A stretch of 64,000 nucleotides of DNA from Candidatus Zixiibacteriota bacterium (GCA_024280215.1 JAJRQO010000015.1:1-64000); one strand, 5' to 3'; numbered from the stretch's first letter, positions 24,885-34,343 are shown. A program made the numbers and translations. The notes: generated from the sequence alone by a model not told the origin.

Positions 24885-27035
24885 ATGACACGCAAGAAAA
24901 ATTCAACCTGGTTTATTTGTATGACTATGGTTGTTTCAATCGCATTAATCGCACTTATTGGGTGTGATTCTAAATCCGTACTTGATGATGTTCCAGCAGG
25001 GACAACATCTGTCTCAGTCTCATCAAGTCCAGCCTCGATAACTGAAAACACAACGTCTATTATTGAAGCAACAGTTATTTCTAATTCTGTTGGGTTAGCT
25101 AATCAATCTGTTACATTTGCTGTCTCTCCAGCATCAGCGGGTTATTTTACCCCTGCAGTTGGAACAACAGATTCAAGTGGTGTTGTAGCAACTGTCTTTA
25201 CTGGAATCTCTGTCGGTACTGCTACAATTACTTGTACAGTTGGTGGTGGGGCAACCTCAGGAACGACTGCTATGTCTGTAACTACAAGTACCCAATCAGG
25301 TACGGGTGGTAATGTAGGTATTTCAGCTTCACCGACAGTCATCTTTGCTGGTGGTACTGATACATCTGTTGTTACTATCGTAGTAAGAGATGCAAATGGG
25401 CAACCTGCTCCAGACTCTACTCTTGTGAAACTAACGGCTGGCGAACAGTTTATCGATATAGATGGAAATGGTTACTGGTCGGCAGGTGACTCTTTGTTAG
25501 TTGATGCCAATAATAACGGAATATGGGACGCTATTGGTGCCATCTCTCCAATTCCAGCATTTACCTCAGGCGGTACTGGGCAGGTAACAGTGAATTATAT
25601 CTCTGGTTCAGAACCTACATCAGTATTTATTAAAGCAACCGTTGATGAAAATGGTATTTCAGGTACTATTGAAACTCCAATATTGCTAACTCCAGATGCT
25701 ACTATTGCTTCGATTTACATGAATTCAGACTCTGTCAGTTTAGTTATTAAAGGTACAGGCGGAATTGAAACTTCAGTTTTGTTTGCTACTGGGTATGATT
25801 ATTTAGGGAATCCAGTCCCTGAAGGGCTACCAATAATATTTTCAATTATTGACAATCCATATAATCCACTTTTCCCAGGTAATGACTCTGCTCATTTAGC
25901 AGATGTATTACCACATGAAACTTTTACCGCATATACAAATAGCCAGGGTGTTGCACAATGTGCTATCTCATCTGGACATTATTCTGGTACGGTTAGAATT
26001 CGTGCGAAAAATGGTCCTGCTCTATCTGAAGCGACACAACTGCTTATTGCTTCTGGTCCTCCAGTCAATATCTGGGTTGGTATTGGTGCTGAAGATGATT
26101 GCAATGTACCATATTGGAATATTGTAAATGAACGTGTTGATGTTGTCGCTGTTGTAAGTGATTACATGCATAACCCAGTCAACGATTCAACTGTTGTTTA
26201 TTTTACAACTGATGAAAGTACGGTGAAATCTCATGAAGCAAGAACTCAAGACGGTGATGGTACCGCATCCACAGAATGGATTTCTGGTCAAACCTCAGCA
26301 CCTGCTGACGGTATCGTATGGGTCATTGCTGAAACTGCTGGTGGAACTGTGAAAGATTCTGCTTGGATCTTTAGTTCTGGTATTACTGCTGGTGTCACAA
26401 ATAGTGGAGCAAGTGATACTATCTCTGTCTTTGCTGATGGTGACTCAAAGTTCTTAATAACTTTCCTTGGTACAGATGTGAATGGCAATCCTGTCGATGA
26501 CGGAACACCATATAAAATGTACTCAACGTATTTAGATGTTTCTGATGATCTTTTTGAAGGTGTTTGTGGTGCTGCTGTTGCGGAAGTTGAAGTAACATCG
26601 ATGACTCTCAAGGCGGATTATTCTATGACAGGTGGTTCTGATGATGGAATCGGTGCAGTTGATTTTCTTAACTTGAGTTCTTTTGGCGGTTCAAGTGGGT
26701 ATACAATTTTACTGCAAACTGGTATTGCTAACAAATCTATGTCTACTGGCAATGCTGATCCATCTACAGTAAGACTCTCTGGTTACACAGACATCGATGT
26801 CTTTATCGCTGACAGATGGGGTAACCCATTGGGTGACCATACTCTCAATATGACCTCATCTACTGGTACGGTTACAGGAGCTACACAGAATACAAATATG
26901 TATGGTGAAGCGACTGGATTCCGTTGGACTGCTCCTGCTGACTCAGCATCTATTGGCGACCATGTTGTCACTATTACTGATACAGACGCAAGAGGAAATA
27001 ATCTTGTCCTCAATGTAAAAGTAACAGTCGAATAA
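24885..27035 (+). CDS. Surface lipoprotein with bacterial Ig-like (invasin/Big_1) domains
   Basis: A 716-residue lipoprotein with a lipobox LIGC at about residue 26. At least three invasin-type Ig-like domains follow; the first runs from about 40 to 130 (SSPASITENTTSIIEATV ... DSSGVVATVFTGISVGTATITCTV). A calcium-loop-like segment DIDGNGYWSAGDSLLVDANNNGIWD-type lies near residue 190. The last domain includes RWGNPLGDHTLNMTSSTG. Such proteins act in adhesion or the cell surface. AGGAG five bases before ATG 24885 fixes the start; an in-frame GTG at 24879 overlaps that site. It lies directly after the pil operon but beyond its terminator, so a link with the pilus is only suggested. Confidence 0.8.
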   Translation: MTRKKNSTWFICMTMVVSIALIALIGCDSKSVLDDVPAGTTSVSVSSSPASITENTTSIIEATVISNSVGLANQSVTFAVSPASAGYFTPAVGTTDSSGVVATVFTGISVGTATITCTVGGGATSGTTAMSVTTSTQSGTGGNVGISASPTVIFAGGTDTSVVTIVVRDANGQPAPDSTLVKLTAGEQFIDIDGNGYWSAGDSLLVDANNNGIWDAIGAISPIPAFTSGGTGQVTVNYISGSEPTSVFIKATVDENGISGTIETPILLTPDATIASIYMNSDSVSLVIKGTGGIETSVLFATGYDYLGNPVPEGLPIIFSIIDNPYNPLFPGNDSAHLADVLPHETFTAYTNSQGVAQCAISSGHYSGTVRIRAKNGPALSEATQLLIASGPPVNIWVGIGAEDDCNVPYWNIVNERVDVVAVVSDYMHNPVNDSTVVYFTTDESTVKSHEARTQDGDGTASTEWISGQTSAPADGIVWVIAETAGGTVKDSAWIFSSGITAGVTNSGASDTISVFADGDSKFLITFLGTDVNGNPVDDGTPYKMYSTYLDVSDDLFEGVCGAAVAEVEVTSMTLKADYSMTGGSDDGIGAVDFLNLSSFGGSSGYTILLQTGIANKSMSTGNADPSTVRLSGYTDIDVFIADRWGNPLGDHTLNMTSSTGTVTGATQNTNMYGEATGFRWTAPADSASIGDHVVTITDTDARGNNLVLNVKVTVE

Positions 27036-27053
27036 ATTAACAATCTTGATATA

Positions 27054-27083
27054 AAAACCGCCTCTTGAGGCGGTTTTTTTTAT
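27054..27083 (+). terminator. Terminator of the Ig-like lipoprotein gene
   Basis: AAAACCGCC/GGCGGTTTT with loop TCTTGA, followed by a run of T. Confidence 0.9.
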
Positions 27084-27141
27084 GACTAATTTTGTCGGTT
27101 TTTGCTTTCCAAATTAAGACTTTTTGTATAACTTTATACCT

Positions 27142-28815
27142 ATGCATACTATTGTTGAGACAAAAACAAAAAAGAAGACAAACCTTTTTAATCGCTTCGC
27201 TCTGACAGTTCAAAAGAACCCTGACCACATTGCTTTTAAAGCAAGTGGGGGGAAAGGGAAGTCGTACAGCTATAAAGAGGTCTTACTACTTGTTCGAAAA
27301 CTCGCTGACTTTATAAGTAGAAGTTCAATCTCTTCAAACAACGAAATTGGTCTTATCTCAGAAAATAGACCAGAATGGGGAATCGCATATTTAGCTATTT
27401 CAGCAGCTGGCAAAACTGTTGTTCCTATTGATGCAAATTTAAAAGAAAAAGAAATTGCTTATATCTTTGATCATTCAAATATCGACACAATGTTTACATC
27501 TGTTCGGTTTGAGGCATTTTTACAAGATAATTATAATAATCTAAACCTAATTTCATTCAACGAAGCATCGCCAAATTACTGGATGAATCAGTTATCGGAT
27601 GATAATCTTTTAGAAGAATCCTTAGCCGATGAAAATGATGTCGCTGTCCTTATCTACACCTCTGGGACAACTGGTGACCCCAAAGCAGTCGAGCTGACTC
27701 ATGGCAATCTGATTTCTAATTTAGATGGAATTCAGGCAGCTTTTGAGTTTCAAAAAGATGACATCTTTTTGTCTCTCTTGCCACTGCATCATACTTTTGA
27801 AGCGACCTGTGGTTTTCTAACTCCCTTGATGAATGAGTGTACTATTGTATACGCTCGTTCGCTCAAATCAAAAGAGATTGTTGAAGATATTAAATTCAAT
27901 CAAGCAACTATCATGATAGGCGTACCTCTACTGTTTGAAAAAATGTACCACTCTATTTTACGTTCAATCAATGCTGCTCCAAAATCTAAACAGATTCTTT
28001 TCAAAACTTTATTTCAACTTTCGGGGTTGAGTTGGAAATCTGGTGGTAAGTTAGGAAAAAAAATATTTCTATCACTTCGTGTAAAAGGGGGTCTCGATTC
28101 TATTCGGATGTTTATCTCGGGTGGAGCCGCTATTCCTCCTCATATAAGTAAATTTTACAATTATATAGGCTTTGATTTTATTCAGGGATTTGGCATGACC
28201 GAATGTTCCCCTGTGGTGACTGCCAATCGACCTGAAGATATTCGCTTTGGTTCATGTGGAATACCGCTTATTGATGTCGAAGTAAAAATTACTGACAAAG
28301 ATACTTTCGGTGTTGGCGAGATTATTACGCGTGGGAAAAATGTCACACCAGGTTACCGCAACAATGCAAAAGAGACCTCTAATCTTATCAAAGATGGCTG
28401 GCTCTATACGGGCGATTTAGGTAAAATAGTAAAAGGCCATCTCTATATAACTGGTCGCAAGAAAAATCTTATTGTCTCGGCGGCGGGTAAAAATATCTAC
28501 CCTGAACAGATTGAAGAAAATCTACTCGGTTCAAATCTTATTATGGAAGCGGTTGTTTTTGGACGTGCCAAACAAGGCAAACAGGGTGAAGATGTTTGTG
28601 CTATTATAGTTCCTGATATGGAGCAGTTACAAGTTGAACATAATGTTGATGTTGAAAAACCAAATTTAGAATCTATCCGTGCGATTTTTGATGCCGAAGT
28701 AAAACGTATCAACGCCGAGGTTACCGAACATAAACGGGTCAACAGTTTTGAAGTGCAGCTTGAAGAACTCGAAAAAACTTCTACCAAAAAAGTAAAACGT
28801 TTTATTTATACATAA
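27142..28815 (+). CDS. Long-chain acyl-CoA synthetase (AMP-forming)
   Basis: A 557-residue member of the ANL adenylating family, closest in style to FadD15-like long-chain fatty-acid-CoA ligases. Motifs: P-loop-like YTSGTTGDPKAVELTHGNL near 171-189; the LPLHHTFE substrate block; GFGMTECSPV near 350; YTGDLG near 420; and the C-terminal hinge GRKKNLIVSAAGKNIYPEQIE. It should activate fatty acids with ATP and CoA. ATG 27142 is preferred over TTG 27124, which would fall in a poorly supported leader. It stands alone between a terminator and the interrupted gene at 28890. Confidence 0.9.
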   Translation: MHTIVETKTKKKTNLFNRFALTVQKNPDHIAFKASGGKGKSYSYKEVLLLVRKLADFISRSSISSNNEIGLISENRPEWGIAYLAISAAGKTVVPIDANLKEKEIAYIFDHSNIDTMFTSVRFEAFLQDNYNNLNLISFNEASPNYWMNQLSDDNLLEESLADENDVAVLIYTSGTTGDPKAVELTHGNLISNLDGIQAAFEFQKDDIFLSLLPLHHTFEATCGFLTPLMNECTIVYARSLKSKEIVEDIKFNQATIMIGVPLLFEKMYHSILRSINAAPKSKQILFKTLFQLSGLSWKSGGKLGKKIFLSLRVKGGLDSIRMFISGGAAIPPHISKFYNYIGFDFIQGFGMTECSPVVTANRPEDIRFGSCGIPLIDVEVKITDKDTFGVGEIITRGKNVTPGYRNNAKETSNLIKDGWLYTGDLGKIVKGHLYITGRKKNLIVSAAGKNIYPEQIEENLLGSNLIMEAVVFGRAKQGKQGEDVCAIIVPDMEQLQVEHNVDVEKPNLESIRAIFDAEVKRINAEVTEHKRVNSFEVQLEELEKTSTKKVKRFIYT

Positions 28816-28889
28816 TATATTTTTTTAAACAGGTTTTAATCTAAAACGTTTATTTGTAAACAAGATGTAATATAGGGAGTGTGTAGATT

Positions 28890-29576
28890 ATGAAAACACA
28901 ATTTACAATATTTTTATTTATTATTTTAATATGTGCCTCAAAGATATTTCCTTTGTCTGATGAATATAAAATCCAAACTAAAGAACAAGCATATGATGTT
29001 GCTATTCAAGTTACAGGCTTTTAAGAAGAGACGTTTCCCTTTGATAGCTTGGTTCTAAGCGAGATTGTCTTAGATACTATCTTTGATGAAAATATCCCGT
29101 TTTGGGTGCCAGAAGAGTTAGGTACTCCTGTTTGGGTTGTAACTTTTGACGAGTTAAAGTATCTTCCTAGAAAAGGAAATAAGAAGGCTTACAAAGTATA
29201 TCTAAAAGCAAAAACAAAACAGTTGATTAAAATCATAGGTCAAGAGGACATATTAAAAAATTTCTTCTTTGATGAATTTAGCAAAGAATCTTTAAAGAAA
29301 AAATTATATTCGACAAATTTAGAAGAATGGGTGAGCTTTCCAGAAAGAATAGGATGCCCCTTAGATCAAGCTTTGGGGAGGGCTGTGCCAAGACCTTTTC
29401 CAGCTAAGGAAATATATGCTGTGTGTGTGAATATGAAGGATTCGAGTAATGACTCAAGATTAGTGTGGATTGTTATTTGTAACGGAAGACCGAAAGATAA
29501 TATCCTTCCATCTAACCGTATTATATTATTTATGAATGGTAACTCTGGACACGCAATAAGTGCTGGTACTTTTTAG
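28890..29576 (+). pseudogene. Secreted protein gene interrupted by an in-frame TAA
   Basis: GGGAG precedes ATG 28890, which opens a signal peptide (MKTQFTIFLFIILICASKIF). After 44 codons a TAA (29022-29024) occurs. The same frame then stays open for another 183 codons to 29576 with protein-like composition (for example PFWVPEELGTPVWVVTFDELKYLPRKG). Without that stop it would be a single secreted protein of 228 residues. I do not recognise the family. Possible explanations are a recent nonsense mutation, a sequencing error, or stop-codon read-through. A restart at TTG 29049 has no good ribosome-binding site. Confidence 0.65.
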
Positions 29577-29654
29577 TATTCTATCAAGTTGTACTTGAGT
29601 TCATTCTTTTCTCTTCTTATACTGTCCCATAAGAATAATACGAAGGAACCAACA

Positions 29655-30656
29655 TTGAACTTTAAAACGCTTGAACTCACCGACAACAAACTCAGGTGGA
29701 TTGACCAAACAAAACTTCCCCTCGAAGTTGTCTATAAAATATCCGACGATTATAACGAAATCATTACCGCGATAAAACGTCTTGAAATCCGTGGAGCTCC
29801 TGCGATAGGAATCGCAGCGGGTTACTCCTTTGCTATTGCGGCTCATAAAGCCCAAGATGTATCCGAAAAATTCATTCTAAATGTCGCTGATCAACTCAAC
29901 GCTTCACGACCAACAGCCGTTAATCTATTTTGGGCGGTTGCTCGAATGGTTGAGATGTATCATAAATACAAAGACGAATCCAAAAAAGTCATCATTGAAG
30001 AGCTCTTTTTTGAAGCAAAATGTATACATAACGAAGATATCGAAATGTGTCTCGGAATCGGCAAACATGGTGCAGAGCTTATCAAAGATGGTGACACAAT
30101 TTTGACTCACTGCAATGCAGGTGCCTTAGCAACTGGGGGGATAGGAACTGCTCTTGCAGTCATATATACCTGTAAAGCACAGGGGAAGACGCTCAAGGTC
30201 TTTGCCGATGAAACCCGCCCACTTCTCCAAGGGGCCAGATTGACTGCGTGGGAGCTTCAACAGGAAAATATCGACGTGACCCTGATTACAGATAATACCG
30301 CAGGGATGCTCATGCGTCTGGGCAAAATCGACCACGTTATAGTCGGTGCCGACCGAGTAACAGCTAATGGTGATGTTGCTAACAAAATAGGAACTTACGC
30401 AGTAGCAGTATTGGCAAAAGAAAACAATATACCATTTTATGTCGCGGTACCAGAATCGACATTTGATCGTTCGCTTGAAACTGGTGATGAGATAATTATC
30501 GAAGAGCGTTCATCTGAGGAAGTCACCAAAGGCTTCGGTAATCAAACTGCACCCGATGGTGTGAAAGTTTACTCACCTGCTTTTGATGTCACTCCAGCAA
30601 AATATATCAGTTATTATATTACCGATACGGGACTCAAAAAAGGAATGCGGGAGTAG
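29655..30656 (+). CDS. mtnA: S-methyl-5-thioribose-1-phosphate isomerase
   Basis: A ~334-residue enzyme of the methionine-salvage pathway that converts methylthioribose-1-phosphate to methylthioribulose-1-phosphate. It is a paralogue of eIF2B subunits. Motifs: RLEIRGAPAIGIAAGY near residue 45, the catalytic-cysteine block LTHCNAGALATGGIGTAL, DETRPLLQGARLTAWEL, and the catalytic-aspartate block IVGADRVTANGDVANKIGTY. TTG at 29655 with AAGGA seven bases upstream gives the normal N-terminus; an earlier TTG at 29589 would add 22 atypical residues. No other methionine-salvage gene is near. Confidence 0.92.
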   Translation: MNFKTLELTDNKLRWIDQTKLPLEVVYKISDDYNEIITAIKRLEIRGAPAIGIAAGYSFAIAAHKAQDVSEKFILNVADQLNASRPTAVNLFWAVARMVEMYHKYKDESKKVIIEELFFEAKCIHNEDIEMCLGIGKHGAELIKDGDTILTHCNAGALATGGIGTALAVIYTCKAQGKTLKVFADETRPLLQGARLTAWELQQENIDVTLITDNTAGMLMRLGKIDHVIVGADRVTANGDVANKIGTYAVAVLAKENNIPFYVAVPESTFDRSLETGDEIIIEERSSEEVTKGFGNQTAPDGVKVYSPAFDVTPAKYISYYITDTGLKKGMRE

Positions 30657-30671
30657 CACGGTATTTTATTT

Positions 30672-31250
30672 ATGAAAAAAACAATCCGTAAAATTTTCAG
30701 AGCTTTTAACTACGATCTTTTCGGTCAAACTCCAACAATAGAACCGTCCCATGTTGAACTGCCATCTTCATTTCTTAAAATTGAAACTCCACCCAAAGCT
30801 GATTTACCGTCGATTGAAGAACTCTATATCATGTTTGACAAGATTAACGCTTTCTATTTTGCTAACAAACTTCCTCAGGCAAAAATTGAATACTCCTCTC
30901 GCATGACCAATGCGGGTTCATATACACCAGCCCTCAAGCTAATCAAAATTTCAAAGAAATATCATCAGATTTTCCCCGATGATATCGAAGATACTCTCAA
31001 ACATGAGATGATTCATATTATTCATTTTTATCATAATGCTGAATTTAAAAAAGAAGCTCTCCGAATTGGCACTTCTTTAAAAGCAAAACCCCATCCTGCT
31101 CTGCGTCGCAAACCCAAATATCTTTATCTCTGCCCAGGCTGTAAAAAAGAATACCCTCGTCAAAAAAGGCTCCGAATGGCGTCATGTGGAGACTGTTCTG
31201 ATAAGGGCAGATTTGATAATCGTTTCAAATTGAAACTGTATAAATCTTAA
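30672..31250 (+). CDS. SprT-like zinc metalloprotease-fold protein
   Basis: A 192-residue SprT-family protein. The zincin motif is HEMIH (LKHEMIHIIHFYHN, near residue 116), and a C-terminal four-cysteine zinc ribbon (CPGC...SCGDC, near 156-180) is present, as in SprT/Spartan proteins. Bacterial SprT function is unclear; eukaryotic Spartan cleaves DNA-protein crosslinks. It follows mtnA by 15 bases and overlaps the next, convergent gene by four bases. Confidence 0.82.
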   Translation: MKKTIRKIFRAFNYDLFGQTPTIEPSHVELPSSFLKIETPPKADLPSIEELYIMFDKINAFYFANKLPQAKIEYSSRMTNAGSYTPALKLIKISKKYHQIFPDDIEDTLKHEMIHIIHFYHNAEFKKEALRIGTSLKAKPHPALRRKPKYLYLCPGCKKEYPRQKRLRMASCGDCSDKGRFDNRFKLKLYKS

Positions 31251-31531
31251 ACTTTTGTAGCTATTTGTGTCTGAGTTGTTTCCGAATCACTTTCTAATAC
31301 TTCATTGATTAGGGCTGTGACTTCGCTTAGGGCTTCGATGTTGCCAGTCGAAGCAAAGAATTTAATGAGCTTTAAAAGTACTACCTGAGGGTTTCCGACA
31401 CAACTGACAATCCGACCATCTTTAGAAACGCCTAAACCTGCTTTTTTGGCATGTTCTAAGGCTAATTCTTTCCCTACAACTTTTGCTTGTTTTTGTATCG
31501 CTTTTTCAAATAATGCTAAATAGGTTTCCAT
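31247..31531 (-). CDS. Unknown small protein
   Basis: A 94-residue protein of unknown function. It starts METYLALFEKAIQKQAKVVGKELALEHAKKAGLGVSKDG-style and appears mainly helical at both ends, with a short beta segment DGRIVSCVGNPQ in the middle. ATG at 31531 is chosen because AAAAGGA lies eight bases before it; an ATG at 31555 would add eight residues. It is convergent with the SprT-like gene. Confidence 0.65.
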   Translation of the reverse strand: METYLALFEKAIQKQAKVVGKELALEHAKKAGLGVSKDGRIVSCVGNPQVVLLKLIKFFASTGNIEALSEVTALINEVLESDSETTQTQIATKV

Positions 31532-31713
31532 GATTTTCCTTTTAGTCGGGAACAAAATCTGTCAGTCTCATATTATATATCGGTAGAACGTAAAAGAAAT
31601 AAAGTAGAATATCTGCTTGGATTATGGTCGAATTATATGTAATATGAGCAGGTAAAATTGAATGTAGTTAAAATAAACCTTTTTAAGATACGATAGAATA
31701 AGGAATCAAAAAA

Positions 31714-32301
31714 ATGGAACAAGATTTTATGCAACCAAAAGTAGCTGTCGGAGCTCCTGCTCCAACATTTGAACTTATGGCTTATCAAAACAACGAGTTT
31801 AAATCTGTTAAACTTGAAGACTATAAAGGCAAATGGGTTGTCCTGTTTTTCTACCCAGCTGACTTTACATTTGTTTGCCCAACTGAGCTTGGTGACCTTG
31901 CTGATAACTATGCCAAATTTCAGGAAATGAATGTTGAAATTTTAGCTATTTCAACAGACTCACATTTTTGTCATAAAGCATGGCACGACTCATCGGAATC
32001 AATCAAAAAAATTACGTACCCAATGCTTTCCGATAGAACTGGTGAAGTCTCTTGGAACTACGGCGTTCTCATTGAAGAAGCACACGAGACACATCGTGGT
32101 ACATTTATCATCGACCCAGAAGGAAGCTTGCGCTCTATTGAAGTGAATCATGACCAAATCGGTCGTTCTATTTCAGAATTAATGCGTAAATTACAAGTTG
32201 CTCAGTTTGTTCACAGCAATGACGGTACTGTTTGCCCTATGAACTGGAAACCAGGCGATGAACCATTAAAACCTGGTATGGATTTAGTTGGGAAGATATA
32301 A
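31714..32301 (+). CDS. Typical 2-Cys peroxiredoxin (AhpC/TSA, Prx1 group)
   Basis: A 195-residue thiol peroxidase. The peroxidatic cysteine is C55 in DFTFVCPTEL and the resolving cysteine is about C174 in GTVCPMNW, the arrangement of dimeric Prx1-type enzymes. It also has the Arg block (YPMLSDRTGEVSWNYGV). It detoxifies hydrogen peroxide and organic peroxides using thioredoxin or an AhpF-like partner; no such partner is adjacent. A single-gene unit followed by a terminator. Confidence 0.94.
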   Translation: MEQDFMQPKVAVGAPAPTFELMAYQNNEFKSVKLEDYKGKWVVLFFYPADFTFVCPTELGDLADNYAKFQEMNVEILAISTDSHFCHKAWHDSSESIKKITYPMLSDRTGEVSWNYGVLIEEAHETHRGTFIIDPEGSLRSIEVNHDQIGRSISELMRKLQVAQFVHSNDGTVCPMNWKPGDEPLKPGMDLVGKI

Positions 32302-32317
32302 GATAATTTGCTTTGCT

Positions 32318-32352
32318 AAACGCCTAAACAGTAGATGTTTGGGCGTTTTATT
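32318..32352 (+). terminator. Terminator of the peroxiredoxin gene
   Basis: AAACGCCTAAACA/TGTTTGGGCGTTT with a GTAGA loop (one T-G pair), followed by TATTTTA. Confidence 0.85.
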
Positions 32353-32390
32353 TTACTAAAATAGGTTTATCGACTTCATGAAATATATGA

Positions 32391-32459
32391 TAAAGCCATT
32401 AAGTAGTAGGTGTCCAATAGGATACGCCCATGAATCGGGTGGAGGTAGCCACGGTTTTA
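32391..32459 (+). ncRNA. Candidate structured leader of rplM-rpsI
   Basis: A closing stem TAAAGCC/GGTTTTA (32391-32397 with 32453-32459) would enclose three small hairpins: GTGTCC-AATA-GGATAC (32410-32425), CCC/GGG around a seven-base loop (32427-32439) and TGG/CCA (32440-32451). The element lies downstream of the peroxiredoxin terminator and about 110 bases upstream of the rplM start, where L13 autoregulatory leaders occur in other bacteria. This is a fold by eye only; it does not match any riboswitch consensus I know. Confidence 0.45.
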
Positions 32460-32570
32460 ATCTAAAAAACATTGGTTTATTTTAAATTCACCTGTTGACT
32501 TCTCAGTTTATTTTTATATCTTTGAAAGCTATTTTAGAAAAAAATATTTACGTATATAATAGGAATAGAA

Positions 32571-33005
32571 ATGAAAACATTTATACCGAAGATTGACCCA
32601 GCTACAAAAAAGTGGCATGTCATTGATTTAAATGATGTGGTACTTGGTAGAGCAGCTTGTAAAGTTGCTGATATTTTACGTGGGAAAAACAAACCAATTT
32701 TTACTCCCCATATGGATTGTGGTGATCATGTGATTATTATCAATGCCGAAAAAGTAAAAATTCAAGGTAGAAACAAGCACGACCAGCTTCGTTACTATAA
32801 CTATTCTGGATATCCAGGAGGTTTGACAACAACGACTTTTGATCAGATGATGAAAAGGAAGCCTGGAGATGTTTTTAAGCTTGCCGTCAAACGTATGCTC
32901 CCAAAAAACAAACTTGGTCGTAAAATTTACAAAAAATTACATGTTTATGCGGGTGAAAATCATCCTCATTCAGCACAACAACCTCAAGAAACAAAATTGT
33001 TTTAA
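32571..33005 (+). CDS. rplM: Large ribosomal subunit protein L13
   Basis: A 144-residue ribosomal protein uL13. Family signature blocks are present: KKWHVIDLNDVVLGRAACKVADILRGKNKP at the start, GDHVIIINAEKVKIQGRN, and the C-terminal LPKNKLGRKIYKKLHVYAGENHPHSAQQP. It is the first gene of the rplM-rpsI pair, which is conserved across bacteria. Confidence 0.97.
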   Translation: MKTFIPKIDPATKKWHVIDLNDVVLGRAACKVADILRGKNKPIFTPHMDCGDHVIIINAEKVKIQGRNKHDQLRYYNYSGYPGGLTTTTFDQMMKRKPGDVFKLAVKRMLPKNKLGRKIYKKLHVYAGENHPHSAQQPQETKLF

Positions 33006-33019
33006 GATAAAGAAAGAAT

Positions 33020-33412
33020 ATGGAAAAACAAAAATTTGCAGCAACAGGACGACGTAAAGAGTCCACAGCGCGTGCGACATTAGTTCCTGGTTCTGGTAGA
33101 AATTCTGTCAACGGTAAAAAGTTGGAAGATTACCTTACTCGTGACACATTGATCAATCATGCTTTGCGTCCACTCGAAGCAACAGAAAATCTCGGTAAAT
33201 ACGATGTTATCTGTTCCGCTCGAGGTGGAGGTATTTCTGGACAAGCTGGTGCTATTCGCTTAGCTATTGCTCGTGCATTAAAAATAATGAATCCTGACCT
33301 TCATGCGATTCTTCGTGCTGGTGGTTTCTTAACTCGCGATGCTCGTGAAGTTGAACGTAAAAAATACGGACAACCTAAAGCTCGTAAAAAATTCCAATAC
33401 TCAAAGCGTTAA
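33020..33412 (+). CDS. rpsI: Small ribosomal subunit protein S9
   Basis: A 130-residue ribosomal protein uS9 with the expected GRRKESTARATLVPGSG start, the GGGISGQAGAIRLAIARAL block and the basic tail ending QYSKR, which reaches the tRNA in the P site. It follows rplM by 14 bases. Confidence 0.97.
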   Translation: MEKQKFAATGRRKESTARATLVPGSGRNSVNGKKLEDYLTRDTLINHALRPLEATENLGKYDVICSARGGGISGQAGAIRLAIARALKIMNPDLHAILRAGGFLTRDAREVERKKYGQPKARKKFQYSKR

Positions 33413-33427
33413 GCCGAGTATTAGCAA

Positions 33428-33521
33428 TCCCTTTCTATTTATGTAGAGAGGGAAATAAACAGTCTCGACAGACTTATCTATTGGTCCCGTTTTGTGGGTG
33501 TAGATAAGAATGACGTCGGGG
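33428..33521 (+). ncRNA. Candidate structured leader of rpsB-tsf
   Basis: Three helices can be drawn in the 139-base gap before rpsB. The first is a nine-bp hairpin CCCTTTCTA/TAGAGAGGG (33429-33452). The second is a closing stem TCTCGAC/GTCGGGG (33463-33469 with 33515-33521). The third is an internal eight-bp helix CTTATCTA/TAGATAAG (33473-33480 with 33501-33508) capped by CCC/GGG. No T-tract follows, so it is not a simple terminator. Position and shape suggest a leader bound by ribosomal protein S2. Confidence 0.5.
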
Positions 33522-33551
33522 TAAAGTAAACCGTATTACCAAAGGATTCAA

Positions 33552-34343
33552 ATGTTATCTCCTGAAGTAAAAGAGCTTCTTGAAGCTGGGGTACATTTTG
33601 GTCATCAGACCAGACGATGGAACCCAAAAATGAAACCGTTTATCTTCTGTGCAAGAAACGGTATCTACATTATCGATTTATCAAAAACTCTCAGTTCATT
33701 AAACAAAGCCAAAGAAAAAGTTCGCGAAGTTGTTGGTCGTGGAAAAACTATTTTGTTTGTTGGTACAAAAAAACAAGCGAAAGAAGTTTTGGTTGGCGAA
33801 GCACAACGTTGTGGTGGATTTTGGATTACTGAACGTTGGCTTGGCGGTATGTTGACCAATTTTAACACTATCAAAGAGTCTATCAAAAAGCTCAAAGATA
33901 TCGAGCGTATGAAAGAAGATGGTACTTTAGATAAATTCACTAAAAAAGAACGTGGGAAAATTGAGCTCAAAGCGGTGAAACTTGAAAAAGTTTTAGGCGG
34001 AATCAAACATATGAACTTCCTTCCCGGTCTTATGATTGTTGTTGATGCTAAAAAAGAAGCTATCGCTGTTGCCGAAGCAAAAATCTTAGGTATTCCAGTT
34101 ATTGGTATTATTGATACAAATGCTGATCCTGACCCTATTGATTTTCCAATTGCTGCCAATGATGATGCTATTAAATCTATCAGAATTCTTATCAAACAAT
34201 TAGTTGATGTCGCTTATGAAACTAAACATTCTGTTTCACAAGAAATGATTGAAACTGCTGTTGAAGAAGATAGAAAAACAACAACGAGTACATATGTTTC
34301 TGAAGAAAAAACAGAAGCTAAAGACGAAAAAAAAGATAAATAG
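33552..34343 (+). CDS. rpsB: Small ribosomal subunit protein S2
   Basis: A 263-residue ribosomal protein uS2 with the [15 protein letters not shown] start, [11 protein letters not shown] block and [13 protein letters not shown] motif. The last ~35 residues are acidic and lysine-rich and extend past the usual end. ATG 33552 is preceded by AAAGGA. First gene of rpsB-tsf-pyrH-frr. Confidence 0.97.
   Translation: MLSPEVKELLEAGVHFGHQTRRWNPKMKPFIFCARNGIYIIDLSKTLSSLNKAKEKVREVVGRGKTILFVGTKKQAKEVLVGEAQRCGGFWITERWLGGMLTNFNTIKESIKKLKDIERMKEDGTLDKFTKKERGKIELKAVKLEKVLGGIKHMNFLPGLMIVVDAKKEAIAVAEAKILGIPVIGIIDTNADPDPIDFPIAANDDAIKSIRILIKQLVDVAYETKHSVSQEMIETAVEEDRKTTTSTYVSEEKTEAKDEKKDK

Noticed and set aside
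32391-32459. Cloverleaf-like fold considered as a tRNA gene
   Set aside because: The arms have the wrong sizes and there is no TTC T-loop or proper anticodon arm; a leader RNA is more plausible.
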